Origin: Chloroflexi bacterium UBA4736
Lineage (GTDB): Bacteria > Chloroflexota > Dormibacteria > Dormibacterales > Dormibacteraceae
DNA length: 25,175 nucleotides
NCBI GenBank assembly: GCA_002404015.1
Contig: DHIW01000073.1
Span: 107,823 to 132,997, forward strand
Direction of reading: 5' to 3'
A program made the translations under genes and the position numbers. The notes under the pieces were generated by a model. It ran no database searches. It was not told the DNA's origin and saw only the letters and a list, made by a program, of their open reading frames with translations. Shown here piece by piece: positions 1-7,635 of this stretch; position 1 is the first letter of the stretch, and each line of letters starts with the position of its first letter.

Positions 1-44
1 CGCCTGGGCGCCGAAGCACCGTCGGTTCCCTTTTCAGCGGCCTG

Positions 45-602
45 CTAGTAGTCGAACCGCCAGCTGGTGAGGCGGCTGCCCATCTCGTCGCTCAGCGCCA
101 GGTTGCCCTGGCCCTCCCGGATGTCCATGAGGATCACGTGGTGCGCCGTCATCGCGATCCTCTGGTGGGCGCCGTTGACCAGGAAGGCGGCCCTCGCGTT
201 GCCCCAGGTGATCGGCGAGAGGTCGAGCCCGTCGCCCAGGTTGGTCTTCGCCCAGTCCTCGAGCGTCGCGGAGGTGCCCTTCTCGTAGGTACCGATAATC
301 ATGAAGCCGAACAGCCCCTCGGTCGGTCCGGGAGTCCCGGAGGCGTTGACGATGTCGAAAGTGGCGTCCACGCCGGTCGGGTGATCGCTGTTCTGCAGGC
401 GCTCCCGGTACTTCCAGGTGCCGGGGTAGCAGAAGCCCCAGCCCAGCTCCACCTCGTCGAGACCGTGGTCGCCGGTCGGGCACTTGATGGCCCCGGCCTG
501 CGTCTGCAGGGTCGCCGAAGGCGCCGGGGTGGCGCTGGTCGACTGGCAGCCGGCCATCATGAGGCAGGCCGCGGCCATAAGCAGACGTCGGGATAGGGGC
601 AC
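45..602 (-). CDS. Putative secreted lipoprotein, function unknown
   Basis: A 185-residue protein that starts with GTG. The N-terminus has two arginines, a hydrophobic stretch and a lipobox MAGC with the lipidated cysteine at residue 19, so it should be a signal-peptidase-II lipoprotein anchored outside the cytoplasmic membrane. A Ser/Thr/Ala/Pro-rich linker follows (about 20-35). The remaining ~150 residues form a compact domain with aromatic and glycine-rich segments that I do not recognise. The start is supported by a GATAAT box ending 6 nt before the GTG, which suggests a leaderless transcript. The gene diverges from the DksA/TraR-type gene. No catalytic motif is visible, so no function is claimed. 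Confidence 0.75.
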   Translation of the reverse strand: MPLSRRLLMAAACLMMAGCQSTSATPAPSATLQTQAGAIKCPTGDHGLDEVELGWGFCYPGTWKYRERLQNSDHPTGVDATFDIVNASGTPGPTEGLFGFMIIGTYEKGTSATLEDWAKTNLGDGLDLSPITWGNARAAFLVNGAHQRIAMTAHHVILMDIREGQGNLALSDEMGSRLTSWRFDY

Positions 603-614
603 GTGCGCATTATC
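603..614 (-). promoter_or_regulatory. -10 box of the lipoprotein gene, apparently leaderless
   Basis: On the minus strand GATAAT (plus positions 609-614, five of six matches to TATAAT) is followed by six bases and then the GTG start at 602. Transcription would begin at or next to the start codon. I see no convincing -35 box. A purine-rich GGAGAGG lies just upstream and overlaps the box, so a conventional ribosome-binding site cannot be fully excluded. Confidence 0.45.
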
Positions 615-673
615 CTCTCCGAGAGCTGAAATTCGGACCCTCTATAAGCAGTTTCGACCTAGCAATAACTGTC

Positions 674-701
674 TTGACGATGAGAAATCATGTGATAGTG
701 T
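674..701 (+). promoter_or_regulatory. Probable sigma-70-type promoter of the DksA/TraR-type gene
   Basis: TTGACG at 674-679 (five of six matches to TTGACA), a 16-bp spacer, then TAGTGT at 696-701 (TAnnnT type). Transcription would start near 708, leaving a leader of about 28 nt that includes the G-rich Shine-Dalgarno stretch just before the ATG at 736. The region is unusually AT-rich for this window. Confidence 0.55.
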
Positions 702-735
702 TAGTGCCCTTAGTTCCAATTCAGGGGGGCAAAAG

Positions 736-1122
736 ATGAAGGACGAGGACAAGGAACGAGTGGCTCGCCTGGAGGCGAACCGCAACGCGCTTTCACAGCT
801 CGCGACCGCCTTCGAGGAGGAGGCCGGGCTCAACCGGCCGATCGCCGAGAGCGTCGGCGACATCATCACCCGCGACTACGAGGACACCGACTTCGCCCAG
901 GTCATAAGCGAACGCGAGATCAACGACACATTGGTCCACCTGCTGGGTGAGAACCGCGAGCAGGTCGAGCGGGCGCTGGAGCGGCTGCACGAGGGCAAAT
1001 ACGGCGTCTGCGAGGACTGCGACAGCCGGATCCCCGCGGAGCGGCTTCGGTTCCGCCCCGAGGCGACCCGCTGCGTGGGCTGCCAGGGGCGCTGGGACCG
1101 GCTGAACCGCCGGTCAGCCTAG
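736..1122 (+). CDS. DksA/TraR-type C4 zinc-finger protein
   Basis: A 128-residue, highly charged protein. Residues 1-85 are predicted alpha-helical and may form a coiled coil. The C-terminus carries a zinc finger of the DksA/TraR type: C92-x2-C95, 17 residues, C113-x2-C116. Members of this family bind the RNA polymerase secondary channel or act as general stress regulators; relatives in Gram-positive bacteria (YteA/YocK-like) are mostly uncharacterised. I chose ATG 736 over an in-frame upstream extension because a Shine-Dalgarno-like run of G precedes it by a few bases, a good promoter lies upstream, and the extension reads as non-coding. The aspartates at the coiled-coil tip of true DksA are not evident, so a ppGpp cofactor role is not claimed. 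Confidence 0.85.
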   Translation: MKDEDKERVARLEANRNALSQLATAFEEEAGLNRPIAESVGDIITRDYEDTDFAQVISEREINDTLVHLLGENREQVERALERLHEGKYGVCEDCDSRIPAERLRFRPEATRCVGCQGRWDRLNRRSA

Positions 1123-1156
1123 GCCGCCAAACCTACTCATCCCCCCAAATTGGGAG

Positions 1157-1190
1157 GGGGCGGCGCCTGTGTGGGCGCCGCCCCTCTTCA
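1157..1190 (+). terminator. Intrinsic terminator after the DksA/TraR-type gene
   Basis: A perfect 11-bp GC stem (1157-1167 with 1174-1184) closes a six-base loop and is followed by a T-rich TCTTCATCTT tail. It lies between two convergent genes. The minus-strand reading lacks a T tract directly after the stem, so it should work mainly for the plus-strand gene. Confidence 0.8.
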
Positions 1191-1211
1191 TCTTGTGAAA
1201 CGGCCCGCGGG

Positions 1212-2642
1212 TCAGACCCCGCCGTAGACCACCGACTTCTGCTCGGTATAGGAGTGGTAGGCCTCGATGCCGTGCTCTTTGCCGAAACCCGACTGCTTGG
1301 TGCCCCCGAAGGGGAGCTCGTCGTGCGCGATCTGGAGCGCGTTGACCCACGTGTAGCCGGCCTCCAGGTCCCGGACAGCCCGGTGGGCGCTGGCCATGCT
1401 CGACGTCCAGATCGACGATCCCAGCCCGAAGGGTGAGTTGTTGGCGCGGCGGAGCCCCTCGTCCAGGTCCTTGATGCTCATGATCGGCAGCGCCGGCCCG
1501 AAGACCTCCTCGGTGACCATCCTGGAGTCGTCGGGCACATCCAACAGGATCGCGGGGTTGATGAAGTTGCCCTTCGAATAGGCATCGCCCTCAGGCCGGC
1601 CGCCGCCGAAGGCGATCCGGGCGCCCTTGTCGAGGGCGTCCTTGACCTGCGCCTCGACCTCCGCCCGCTGAGCCTCGGTGTGCATCGGGCCCATCCGGCT
1701 GTCCTTGTCCATGCCGTTGCCGGGCTTCAGCTTGGCCGCCCGAGCGATCAGCTTCTCAAGGAGCTCGTCCATCACGGCCTCCTGGACGTACAGCCGCTTG
1801 ACCGCCAGACAGGCCTGGCCGCAGTTGAAGAAACGACCCACCGAGATCGCCTTGGCCGCCGCCTCCAGGTCGGCGTCGTCGAGCACGATGCAGGGGTCGC
1901 TGCCGCCCAACTCGAGCGTGACCTTCTTCAGCTGCCCGGCCGCAGCCGCCATCACCTTCTTGCCGGTCGGCGTGGAGCCGGTCAGGGCGATCTTTCGGAT
2001 TAGGGGGTGGGCCACGATGGCCTCGTTGGTGCCCGAACCGAGCACTACGTTGACGACGCCCTCCGGCAGGCCGCCCTCGATCAGGGCGTTGATGCAGGCC
2101 AGGGTCGCCAGCGGCGTGGTGCTGGCGGGCTTCAGTACGACCGTGTTGCCGGCCGCGATCGCCGGCGCGACCTTGTTGGCGGCCAGTGTGAGCGGGAAGT
2201 TCCAGGGCACGATGGCCCCGCAGACCCCGATCGGCTTGCGCACCACGAGCCCGTACGTGCTGGTGTCGGGCAGCAGCACGTACTCGCCGTGGATCTTGTC
2301 CGCGAGGTCCGCGAACCAGGCGATGTTCTCGCCGAAGCGCTGGGCCTCCAGCCTCGACTCGAGGATCGTCTTGCCCTGCTCGGCGGTCAGGATCGGAGCG
2401 ATCTCGTCGACCTTGGTCAGCATGTGGGCCGCGGCCTTGTGCAGGATTCGGGCCCTCTCGGCCGGCGCCAGCCGGGACCAGCTCTGGAAGGCCTTGGCGG
2501 CCGCTTGGGCGGCGCGGTCCACGTCCTCGGGGCCGCCCGCCGGGACCTCTTCGACCAGCTCGCCGGTGGCCGGGTTCATGACCTTGTAGGTCTGGCCGGA
2601 GGCCGCGCCGGCGCGCTGGCCTTCGATGATCATGGTCGCCAT
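1212..2642 (-). CDS. NAD(P)-dependent aldehyde dehydrogenase
   Basis: A 476-residue protein with the full aldehyde dehydrogenase fold. The PWNFP motif at 146-150 supplies the oxyanion-hole asparagine N148. K171 in the KPA motif contacts the cofactor, E244 in the LELGG motif is the general base, and C278 in the GQAC motif is the nucleophile. The length matches the succinate-semialdehyde/betaine-aldehyde dehydrogenase group, whose members oxidise aldehydes to acids with NAD(P). The true substrate cannot be read from sequence. ATG 2642 is preceded by GGGGGTGA at good spacing. The gene diverges from an enoyl-CoA hydratase gene across 87 bp containing a palindromic element, which fits joint control in acid or aldehyde catabolism. 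Confidence 0.93.
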   Translation of the reverse strand: MATMIIEGQRAGAASGQTYKVMNPATGELVEEVPAGGPEDVDRAAQAAAKAFQSWSRLAPAERARILHKAAAHMLTKVDEIAPILTAEQGKTILESRLEAQRFGENIAWFADLADKIHGEYVLLPDTSTYGLVVRKPIGVCGAIVPWNFPLTLAANKVAPAIAAGNTVVLKPASTTPLATLACINALIEGGLPEGVVNVVLGSGTNEAIVAHPLIRKIALTGSTPTGKKVMAAAAGQLKKVTLELGGSDPCIVLDDADLEAAAKAISVGRFFNCGQACLAVKRLYVQEAVMDELLEKLIARAAKLKPGNGMDKDSRMGPMHTEAQRAEVEAQVKDALDKGARIAFGGGRPEGDAYSKGNFINPAILLDVPDDSRMVTEEVFGPALPIMSIKDLDEGLRRANNSPFGLGSSIWTSSMASAHRAVRDLEAGYTWVNALQIAHDELPFGGTKQSGFGKEHGIEAYHSYTEQKSVVYGGV

Positions 2643-2668
2643 TCAGTCACCCCCACGTGAAAAGATCG

Positions 2669-2694
2669 GATATCGGGACTACCGGATAATTATC
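2669..2694. promoter_or_regulatory. Palindromic element between the divergent aldehyde dehydrogenase and enoyl-CoA hydratase genes
   Basis: The sequence contains GATATC (2669-2674) and the 10-bp perfect palindrome GATAATTATC (2685-2694), both set in similar CGG-flanked contexts. Because the second is symmetric, each strand reads GATAAT, a good -10 hexamer. This would place starts about 40 nt before the aldehyde dehydrogenase ATG and 33 nt before the hydratase ATG, and both genes have a Shine-Dalgarno sequence. It could be a bidirectional promoter, an operator, or both. No clear -35 box is visible on either side. Confidence 0.4.
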
Positions 2695-2729
2695 GGCGTC
2701 GCAGGAAAAGCTCGTCGGGAGGTGCCGGC

Positions 2730-3503
2730 ATGGCGGTGAGACTCGAGAAGGAAGGCTCGGTCGGTGTCCTGGTTCTCGACCGGCCGCCGGCTAACGCGTA
2801 CGACTACGACTTTCTGCGCGAGTTCGGGGCCGCGATCGACGACGCCCGCGTGGACGACGGGATCCGGGCGATGCTCGTGCGCTCGGCGTCCGAGCGGTTC
2901 TTTTCGGCGGGGGCCGACCTGAAGGCGTTCGAGGCCGGCTCGCCGCGCCGGCGCTGGATGACCGCCCTGCTCGGGCATGAGGTCTTCCGGAAGATGGAGA
3001 ACTCGCCGCTGGTCTTCGTCGCCGCCATCAACGGCCACGCCTACGGCGGCGGGCTCGAGCTGGCGCTCGCCTGTGACATCCGCTTCGCGGCCGAGGGCGA
3101 CTACCGGATGGGCCTGAGCGAGGCCAACGTCGGCCTCTTCCCGGGCAATGGCGGTACCCAGCGGCTGCCCCGGATCGTCGGCCTCTCGCGGGGCATCGAC
3201 ATGATCGCCCAGGGCACGGGGGTGACGCCGGCGGAGGCCGCGGAGATCGGGCTGGTGGATCGCCTCTTCCCCGCCGCCTCGCTCCAGTCCGAGGCCCTCG
3301 CGTACGCAACCCAGCTGGCCTCCGGCCCCACGGAGGCGATCGGCCACGCCAAGGTGGCGGCGACCCTCGGCTACGGCCTCACCCTCGACGCCGGCCTGGC
3401 CATCGAGCGGGAGGGCATCGCCCGAGTCTTCTCAACCGAGGACGCCGAGGAGGGGATCCGAGCCTTCGGCGAGAAGCGAAAGCCCCACTTCAAAGGCCGG
3501 TAG
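2730..3503 (+). CDS. Enoyl-CoA hydratase/isomerase (crotonase) family protein
   Basis: A 257-residue protein of normal crotonase length. The oxyanion-hole regions are visible (FFSAGADLKAF at 57-67 and the YGGGLELAL segment at 105-113). Both acidic residues of true enoyl-CoA hydratases are present: E110 in GGGLE and E131 in LSEANVG, followed by the NGGTQRL signature. This supports hydration of trans-2-enoyl-CoA in beta-oxidation or ring-cleavage product degradation rather than only isomerase or hydrolase chemistry. ATG 2730 has GGGAGGT six bases upstream. It diverges from the aldehyde dehydrogenase gene and is followed by hairpins, so it is probably monocistronic. Confidence 0.92.
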   Translation: MAVRLEKEGSVGVLVLDRPPANAYDYDFLREFGAAIDDARVDDGIRAMLVRSASERFFSAGADLKAFEAGSPRRRWMTALLGHEVFRKMENSPLVFVAAINGHAYGGGLELALACDIRFAAEGDYRMGLSEANVGLFPGNGGTQRLPRIVGLSRGIDMIAQGTGVTPAEAAEIGLVDRLFPAASLQSEALAYATQLASGPTEAIGHAKVAATLGYGLTLDAGLAIEREGIARVFSTEDAEEGIRAFGEKRKPHFKGR

Positions 3504-3512
3504 AAGACCGCT

Positions 3513-3544
3513 CCCCAACCTCCTAGGGGTTCGCTAGGGTGGGG
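3513..3544. repeat. Imperfect inverted repeat downstream of the crotonase gene
   Basis: A nine-base arm (3513-3521) pairs with 3536-3544 with one mismatch, around a 14-base spacer. It is the first of two hairpins in the 113-bp gap between two convergent genes. Without a T tract on either strand it is more likely to stabilise transcript ends than to terminate by itself. Confidence 0.4.
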
Positions 3545-3584
3545 TCCCTTAAGCGAGCCCGGATGTGAGGAGACCCCCTCCCGA

Positions 3585-3612
3585 CCCTCCCCACGCGGGG
3601 GAGGGCTTTCTT
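3585..3612 (+). terminator. Intrinsic terminator after the crotonase gene
   Basis: An 8-bp GC stem (CCCTCCCC 3585-3592 with GGGGAGGG 3598-3605) and a five-base loop are followed by CTTTCTT. The T-rich side is on the plus strand. The minus strand, where the long aroC operon ends at 3617, has only a weak T content after the stem. Confidence 0.6.
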
Positions 3613-3616
3613 GGAG

Positions 3617-4831
3617 TCAGAAATGGGTCGGGTTCCAGGGCACGACGGGCCAGTGGAACATCGCGTCGGCCCGGTCGAGGGCGCCCTCCGACACCTCGCT
3701 GACCCGGCCGGCGCCCGCCAGGGTCCGGAACGTGTTCCCGCCCAGGTACACCGCGCCCAGCTCGGCGGCCGACAGCTCCAGGTCGGGCGGCCGCGAGCTG
3801 GGGCGGCACTCGGCCCCCTGGGGGCCGCCGGCCAGCTCGTACACGCCCTGGTTCCAGGAGCAGAACTCGTCGCGCACCGCCAGGACCAGCTCGCCCCCGG
3901 CTGAGTAGCGGCGTGCCGCCAGCGCCCTGGGGACGTCGACCAGGCGCAACCAGGTGCCGTCGGAGACGGTGGGTAGCGCGGCGCGCGCATCCGCCAGCAG
4001 GTGAGGCAGCGGCTCCACGGGCGGCCGGTCGCTCGCCTCGACCCAGCCGACCAGGTCGACATCCAGGCAGAACCGCCAGAGCGCCGCGTACGCGGCGGGG
4101 CTCCCGGCCACCAGCTGCTCGACCAGCAGGGACGACTTGTCGCGGTTCCAGTCCATGCGCTGCCGGAAGATCGCGAACCCGTCGCACGAGCCGCCGAGCT
4201 CGTGGATGGCACAGCGCAGCTCGCCCAGCCGGTCGCGAGTGGCCTCTGACTCCTGGAACCTGAGGTCCCAGTAGACGTCGGTCAGTTCGAGCATTCCAGG
4301 CTGGGCCCGGCGAAGCATCTCCCAGGCGCCGGGTGCCGCCGCGCGCGCCTGCTCCGCTGCCGCCAGGACGACGCTGCCGGGGTCCTCGAAGGGAAACGCG
4401 AAGGCGCTGCGGTGGCTCGCGATCGTGACCGATGCCGAGTAAGTGGCGAGGCCGTAGCCGAAGCGGCCGTAGATCTGCGCCTCGGAGGCCCACAGCCCCG
4501 CCAGCGCCTCGCCGCGCTCGTGGATGTCGTCCAGCTGGCGCCGCATCAGGGTTCGCAGGAGGCCCCGGCGGCGGTGGGTGGGGAGCACGCTGATCGCGGT
4601 CACCCCGGCCATGGGGGTCAGGGCGCCCGGTACGGTGAGCTCGAAGCTGATGGCCGCGGCCGTCGCGACCAGGGCGCCGTCCTCGAAGGCCGCCAGCGTC
4701 CGGTCCAGCTCGCGCTGGCGGCGCGTGCGCTCCAGCCACTCCGGACTTGCCGGCCGGCCCTGAAACGCCCGGCTCAGCTGGTCGGTGAAAGCGGTCAGCT
4801 CGTCCTCCCGGATCGGGCGCAGAACCGTCAT
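3617..4831 (-). CDS. Eis-like GNAT N-acetyltransferase with C-terminal SCP2-like domain
   Basis: A 404-residue protein matching the Eis (enhanced intracellular survival) architecture of an N-terminal GNAT domain, a second divergent GNAT domain and a C-terminal sterol-carrier-like domain. The acetyl-CoA loop is VLPTHRRRG (82-90). Y126 in YGRFGYG falls where the general-acid tyrosine of mycobacterial Eis lies, and the protein ends in phenylalanine, the residue whose free carboxylate is the general base in Eis. Eis enzymes acetylate several amines of aminoglycosides or lysines of proteins and peptides; the natural substrate here is unknown. ATG overlaps the TGA of the CoA-transferase beta gene (ATGA), so translation is probably coupled. 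It is the last gene of the aroC operon. Confidence 0.85.
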   Translation of the reverse strand: MTVLRPIREDELTAFTDQLSRAFQGRPASPEWLERTRRQRELDRTLAAFEDGALVATAAAISFELTVPGALTPMAGVTAISVLPTHRRRGLLRTLMRRQLDDIHERGEALAGLWASEAQIYGRFGYGLATYSASVTIASHRSAFAFPFEDPGSVVLAAAEQARAAAPGAWEMLRRAQPGMLELTDVYWDLRFQESEATRDRLGELRCAIHELGGSCDGFAIFRQRMDWNRDKSSLLVEQLVAGSPAAYAALWRFCLDVDLVGWVEASDRPPVEPLPHLLADARAALPTVSDGTWLRLVDVPRALAARRYSAGGELVLAVRDEFCSWNQGVYELAGGPQGAECRPSSRPPDLELSAAELGAVYLGGNTFRTLAGAGRVSEVSEGALDRADAMFHWPVVPWNPTHF

Positions 4832-5595
4832 AGCCGGCGCGTCCAGAAGCCGTCCGGGTCAAGCCGGCGCACCTGCTCCAGCTCGCCTACGCTCGGCGCC
4901 GCCGTCTCCTGGACGTCGGGCGCGACGGCCAGGTCCCAGCCGGTGTTCTCGCGCACCTCGTCGACGCCATGGCCGGGGTGCACCGACGCCAGGTAGGCCT
5001 CGCCGCCGCCCTCCGGAAAGCGGAGAACCGCCATGGTCGTCACGATGGCGACCGGCCCCGCGCCCAGGAGCCCGTTGCGCCGGCGCCAGCCCGGACCGTC
5101 GCCGTAGCCAGGCGATGTGATGTACGAGACGCGCTCCACCAGCCGCCGCTTCTCATGGCTCATCAAGGTCACCCAGCGCCGTGAGAGGATGGCGATGTCA
5201 GCGCCTCCCCCGCTGCCCGGCAGCTTGGTCGCCGGCTGCCGCGGGTCGCCGATGTAGCTGGTGTTGAGGTTGCCGAACCTGTCCACCTCGGCCCCGCCGA
5301 TGAACCCCAGGTCCACCTCGCCCTGCGCCATCAGGGCCATCACGTTCGACATCCGGGTGGCCCAGAGCGCCCTCACCACGTTGGGCGGGTCGCCCATGGT
5401 GCCCAGGAACCCCTCGGCCGGCAGGTCCCGCATGAGGCCCAGCTCGAACAGCGCGCGGGCGGTGGGAGCGTGCGTGCTGCGGGCGACACCGTAGGCGAGG
5501 ATCGGCAGCCGCATTCCGACGAAGACCAGCTCGCCGTCGCGGATCTCGCGGGAGGCGACGGCGACCATCATCTCCTGGGGGGTGTAGTCAGACAT
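4828..5595 (-). CDS. CoA-transferase beta subunit, glutaconate CoA-transferase type
   Basis: A 255-residue class I CoA-transferase beta subunit. Within ALFELGLM (48-55), E51 aligns with the catalytic glutamate (Glu54) of Acidaminococcus glutaconate CoA-transferase, which carries the covalent glutamyl-CoA intermediate. The FIGGAEVD, GSGGG, HEKRR and SYITSPG signatures of the same family are also present. With the alpha subunit it should move CoA between a carboxylic acid and an acyl-CoA. Relatives include 3-oxoacid CoA-transferases and the IpdB subunit of the mycobacterial sterol-ring hydrolase. The retained glutamate favours a real transferase. Its ATG overlaps the end of the alpha gene by 8 nt. 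Confidence 0.88.
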   Translation of the reverse strand: MSDYTPQEMMVAVASREIRDGELVFVGMRLPILAYGVARSTHAPTARALFELGLMRDLPAEGFLGTMGDPPNVVRALWATRMSNVMALMAQGEVDLGFIGGAEVDRFGNLNTSYIGDPRQPATKLPGSGGGADIAILSRRWVTLMSHEKRRLVERVSYITSPGYGDGPGWRRRNGLLGAGPVAIVTTMAVLRFPEGGGEAYLASVHPGHGVDEVRENTGWDLAVAPDVQETAAPSVGELEQVRRLDPDGFWTRRL

Positions 5596-6478
5596 CCCCG
5601 TAGTCCACCGGGGCCGACATCAGGTGACGCTTGATCCGGATCGCGTCGGCGTCCACCTGCGTCATGTAATCCGCCCGGTCGCGCACCCCCAGCACCCGCT
5701 CGCGCAGCCACTCCTGATACCCCTCCGCGGTCCGGGACCGCTCCGCGTACTCACGGTAGGCGGCGTGGTCGCGGCCCCAGTGGCCCTGGAGGGGGGCGGG
5801 GTGACAGCCGCCGGGTTCGGGCACCACGGCGACCACCTTGGTCTCTGGAAAGAGGATCCGGTTGGGGTCCGAGAGCGTCACGTCCTCGTCGACGAGCTCC
5901 TCGCAGGAGAGGATCACCCGCCCCGCCGCCAGTCCCGCCTCCTCGGTGATCCCGTAGGGGCCCCAGAAGTGGGCCCGGCCCTGCGCGTCCGCCCGCTGGA
6001 CGTGGAAGATCGCCACGTCGGGCCGGACCGGCTTGACGCGAACGTGTCCATCTCCCGGCTCCAGGTCGGGGTTGGTCTTCAGGATGTCGCTGCCGAGGAG
6101 GGTGGTGGTGGGCAGGAAGGGCGAGTTCCAGGCCGCCGCCCAGAGCGCCAGCGAGATCGAGAAGTTGGTGTGGTCGTGGATCTCGATCGGCCGCGGCTCC
6201 CCCTTCTCGGCGGCGCGCCGGTAGCAGTGGCCCAGGCCTTCGGAAACGTTCCCCACCCATGCCGCGACGACCCGGCCCACGCAGCCGGCGCCGATCAGCT
6301 GGTCGAACAGCGCGTCGCTGATCGGACCGATCAGGGTCAGGTCGCGACGCTCCTGGCGGATGAGCTCGTGGCCGGCCGCGAAAGGTATGCCGTGCTCGAG
6401 CGAGGTGCCGAGGGCGACCGCGGAGCCGTCTGGCACGTGCTCGGCGATGGCGTCGGCCATTGATACGACCTTGCTCAG
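5588..6478 (-). CDS. CoA-transferase alpha subunit, glutaconate CoA-transferase type, probable CTG start
   Basis: A CoA-transferase alpha subunit of about 296 residues, partner of the following beta gene. Family features include the glycine/serine-rich early segment, the FLPTTTLLGSD region, PDVAIFHVQ and the CEELV segment. The N-terminus SKVVSMADAIAEH lines up, from memory, with the start of Acidaminococcus GctA (MSKVMTLKDAI). This puts the initiator on a CTG codon at 6478-6476 that overlaps the aroC stop (CTGA), with GGAG about 11 nt upstream. The alternative is ATG 6460, preceded by AAGG, which would lose six aligned residues. Placement directly behind aroC is unusual and probably reflects operon economy rather than a shared pathway. 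Confidence 0.85.
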   Translation of the reverse strand: MSKVVSMADAIAEHVPDGSAVALGTSLEHGIPFAAGHELIRQERRDLTLIGPISDALFDQLIGAGCVGRVVAAWVGNVSEGLGHCYRRAAEKGEPRPIEIHDHTNFSISLALWAAAWNSPFLPTTTLLGSDILKTNPDLEPGDGHVRVKPVRPDVAIFHVQRADAQGRAHFWGPYGITEEAGLAAGRVILSCEELVDEDVTLSDPNRILFPETKVVAVVPEPGGCHPAPLQGHWGRDHAAYREYAERSRTAEGYQEWLRERVLGVRDRADYMTQVDADAIRIKRHLMSAPVDYGDV

Positions 6479-7629
6479 CGGCCGATCGACTCCAGGTAGC
6501 CGCGAAGGTTGCGGTTGATCTCGGCCACCGAATCGCCTCCGAACTTCTCGAGAAAGGAATCGGCCAGCACAAGCGCCACCATCGCCTCGCCGATCACGCC
6601 CGCCGCGGGCACCACGCACACGTCGCTGCGCTCGTAGTGGGCCGCCACCTTCTCCTTGGTCTTGAGGTCGACCGACTGCATCGGCTTCTTCATCGTGGAG
6701 ATGGGCTTGATGGCGGCTCGCAGGTCCACCGGCTCGCCGTTGGTGGTGCCGCCCGTCAGCCCGCCGGCGCGGTTGGTCAGGTGGCGGAAGCGGCCCTCCG
6801 AGAAGTCGATTTCGTCGTGGAATGCCGAGCCCGGCCGCCCGGCGCCCTCGAAGCCGGCTCCGAACTCGACCCCCTTCACGGCGTTGATGGAGATGATCGC
6901 CATGGCCAGCCGGGCATCGAGCTTGCGGTCCCAGTGGACGTGGCTGCCCAGTCCGGGCGGAAGCCCGGTCGCGATCACCCGGAAGGTGCCACCAAGCGTA
7001 TCGCCGCGCTCGGCTGCCGCGTCGATCTCCTCGACCATCCGGCGACCCGCCTCCGGGACCGGGCAGCGGACGGGCGACTCCCCGATCTCCTGGGCGTCCA
7101 GCGCGGCCGGGTCCACGGCGTCGTAGCCGATGTCCACGGCGCCGATCGACTGCGTGAAGCTGGTCACGCGCACGCCGAACTCGGCAAGCAGCTTCTTGGC
7201 CACGCCGCCCGCGGCCACCCGCGACGCTGTCTCGCGAGCGCTCGAGCGCTCCAGCACGTTGCGAACGTCCGAGTGACCGTACTTGAGGGCTCCCGCCAGG
7301 TCCGCGTGCCCGGGGCGTAGCGCGGTCACCGGCTTGGGGTCGAAGCCCTCCTTCTCGGGTGTCATCTCCGCGACCCAGTTGGCGTGGTCGCGGTTGACGA
7401 TCACCAGCGCCAGCGGACTGCCGAGGGTGACGCCGCCGCGCACGCCGGACACGATCCGGGCCTCGTCGACCTCGATCTGCTGGCGGCCGCCTCGGCCGTG
7501 GCCGCCCTGCCGGCGGCGCAGGTCGGGCGTCAGGTCGGCCGAGCTCAACTCCAGCCCGGCCGGCAGCCCCTCCATCAGGACCGTCAGCTGCGGACCGTGC
7601 GACTCCCCCGCCGTAAACCAGCGCAACAC
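6475..7629 (-). CDS. aroC: Chorismate synthase
   Basis: A 384-residue enzyme that converts 5-enolpyruvylshikimate-3-phosphate to chorismate with reduced FMN, the last step of the shikimate pathway in the cytoplasm. The family signature GESHG lies at 8-12 with the catalytic H11. RRQGGHGRGGR follows near 39-49, and RSSARETASRVAAG and TGGTTNG are also present. Length is typical. The start is GTG 7629, placed by homology (MLRWFTAGESHG) and by a TAGAAT box six bases upstream, without a Shine-Dalgarno sequence, suggesting a leaderless mRNA. It heads the operon aroC > CoA-transferase alpha > beta > Eis-like gene, and its stop overlaps the next start. Confidence 0.96.
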   Translation of the reverse strand: MLRWFTAGESHGPQLTVLMEGLPAGLELSSADLTPDLRRRQGGHGRGGRQQIEVDEARIVSGVRGGVTLGSPLALVIVNRDHANWVAEMTPEKEGFDPKPVTALRPGHADLAGALKYGHSDVRNVLERSSARETASRVAAGGVAKKLLAEFGVRVTSFTQSIGAVDIGYDAVDPAALDAQEIGESPVRCPVPEAGRRMVEEIDAAAERGDTLGGTFRVIATGLPPGLGSHVHWDRKLDARLAMAIISINAVKGVEFGAGFEGAGRPGSAFHDEIDFSEGRFRHLTNRAGGLTGGTTNGEPVDLRAAIKPISTMKKPMQSVDLKTKEKVAAHYERSDVCVVPAAGVIGEAMVALVLADSFLEKFGGDSVAEINRNLRGYLESIGR

Positions 7630-7635
7630 CAGTCG

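Noticed and set aside
641..668. Alternative minus-strand promoter TTATTG - 16 bp - TATAGA for the lipoprotein gene
   Set aside because: It is possible, but GATAAT six bases before the GTG matches better with the leaderless pattern elsewhere in the window. Only start mapping could decide.
4828..6478. Annotation as IpdAB (mycobacterial sterol-ring hydrolase)
   Set aside because: The beta subunit keeps the glutamate aligned with the covalent catalytic glutamate of glutaconate CoA-transferase, and no steroid-degradation genes are nearby. A relation at fold level remains.
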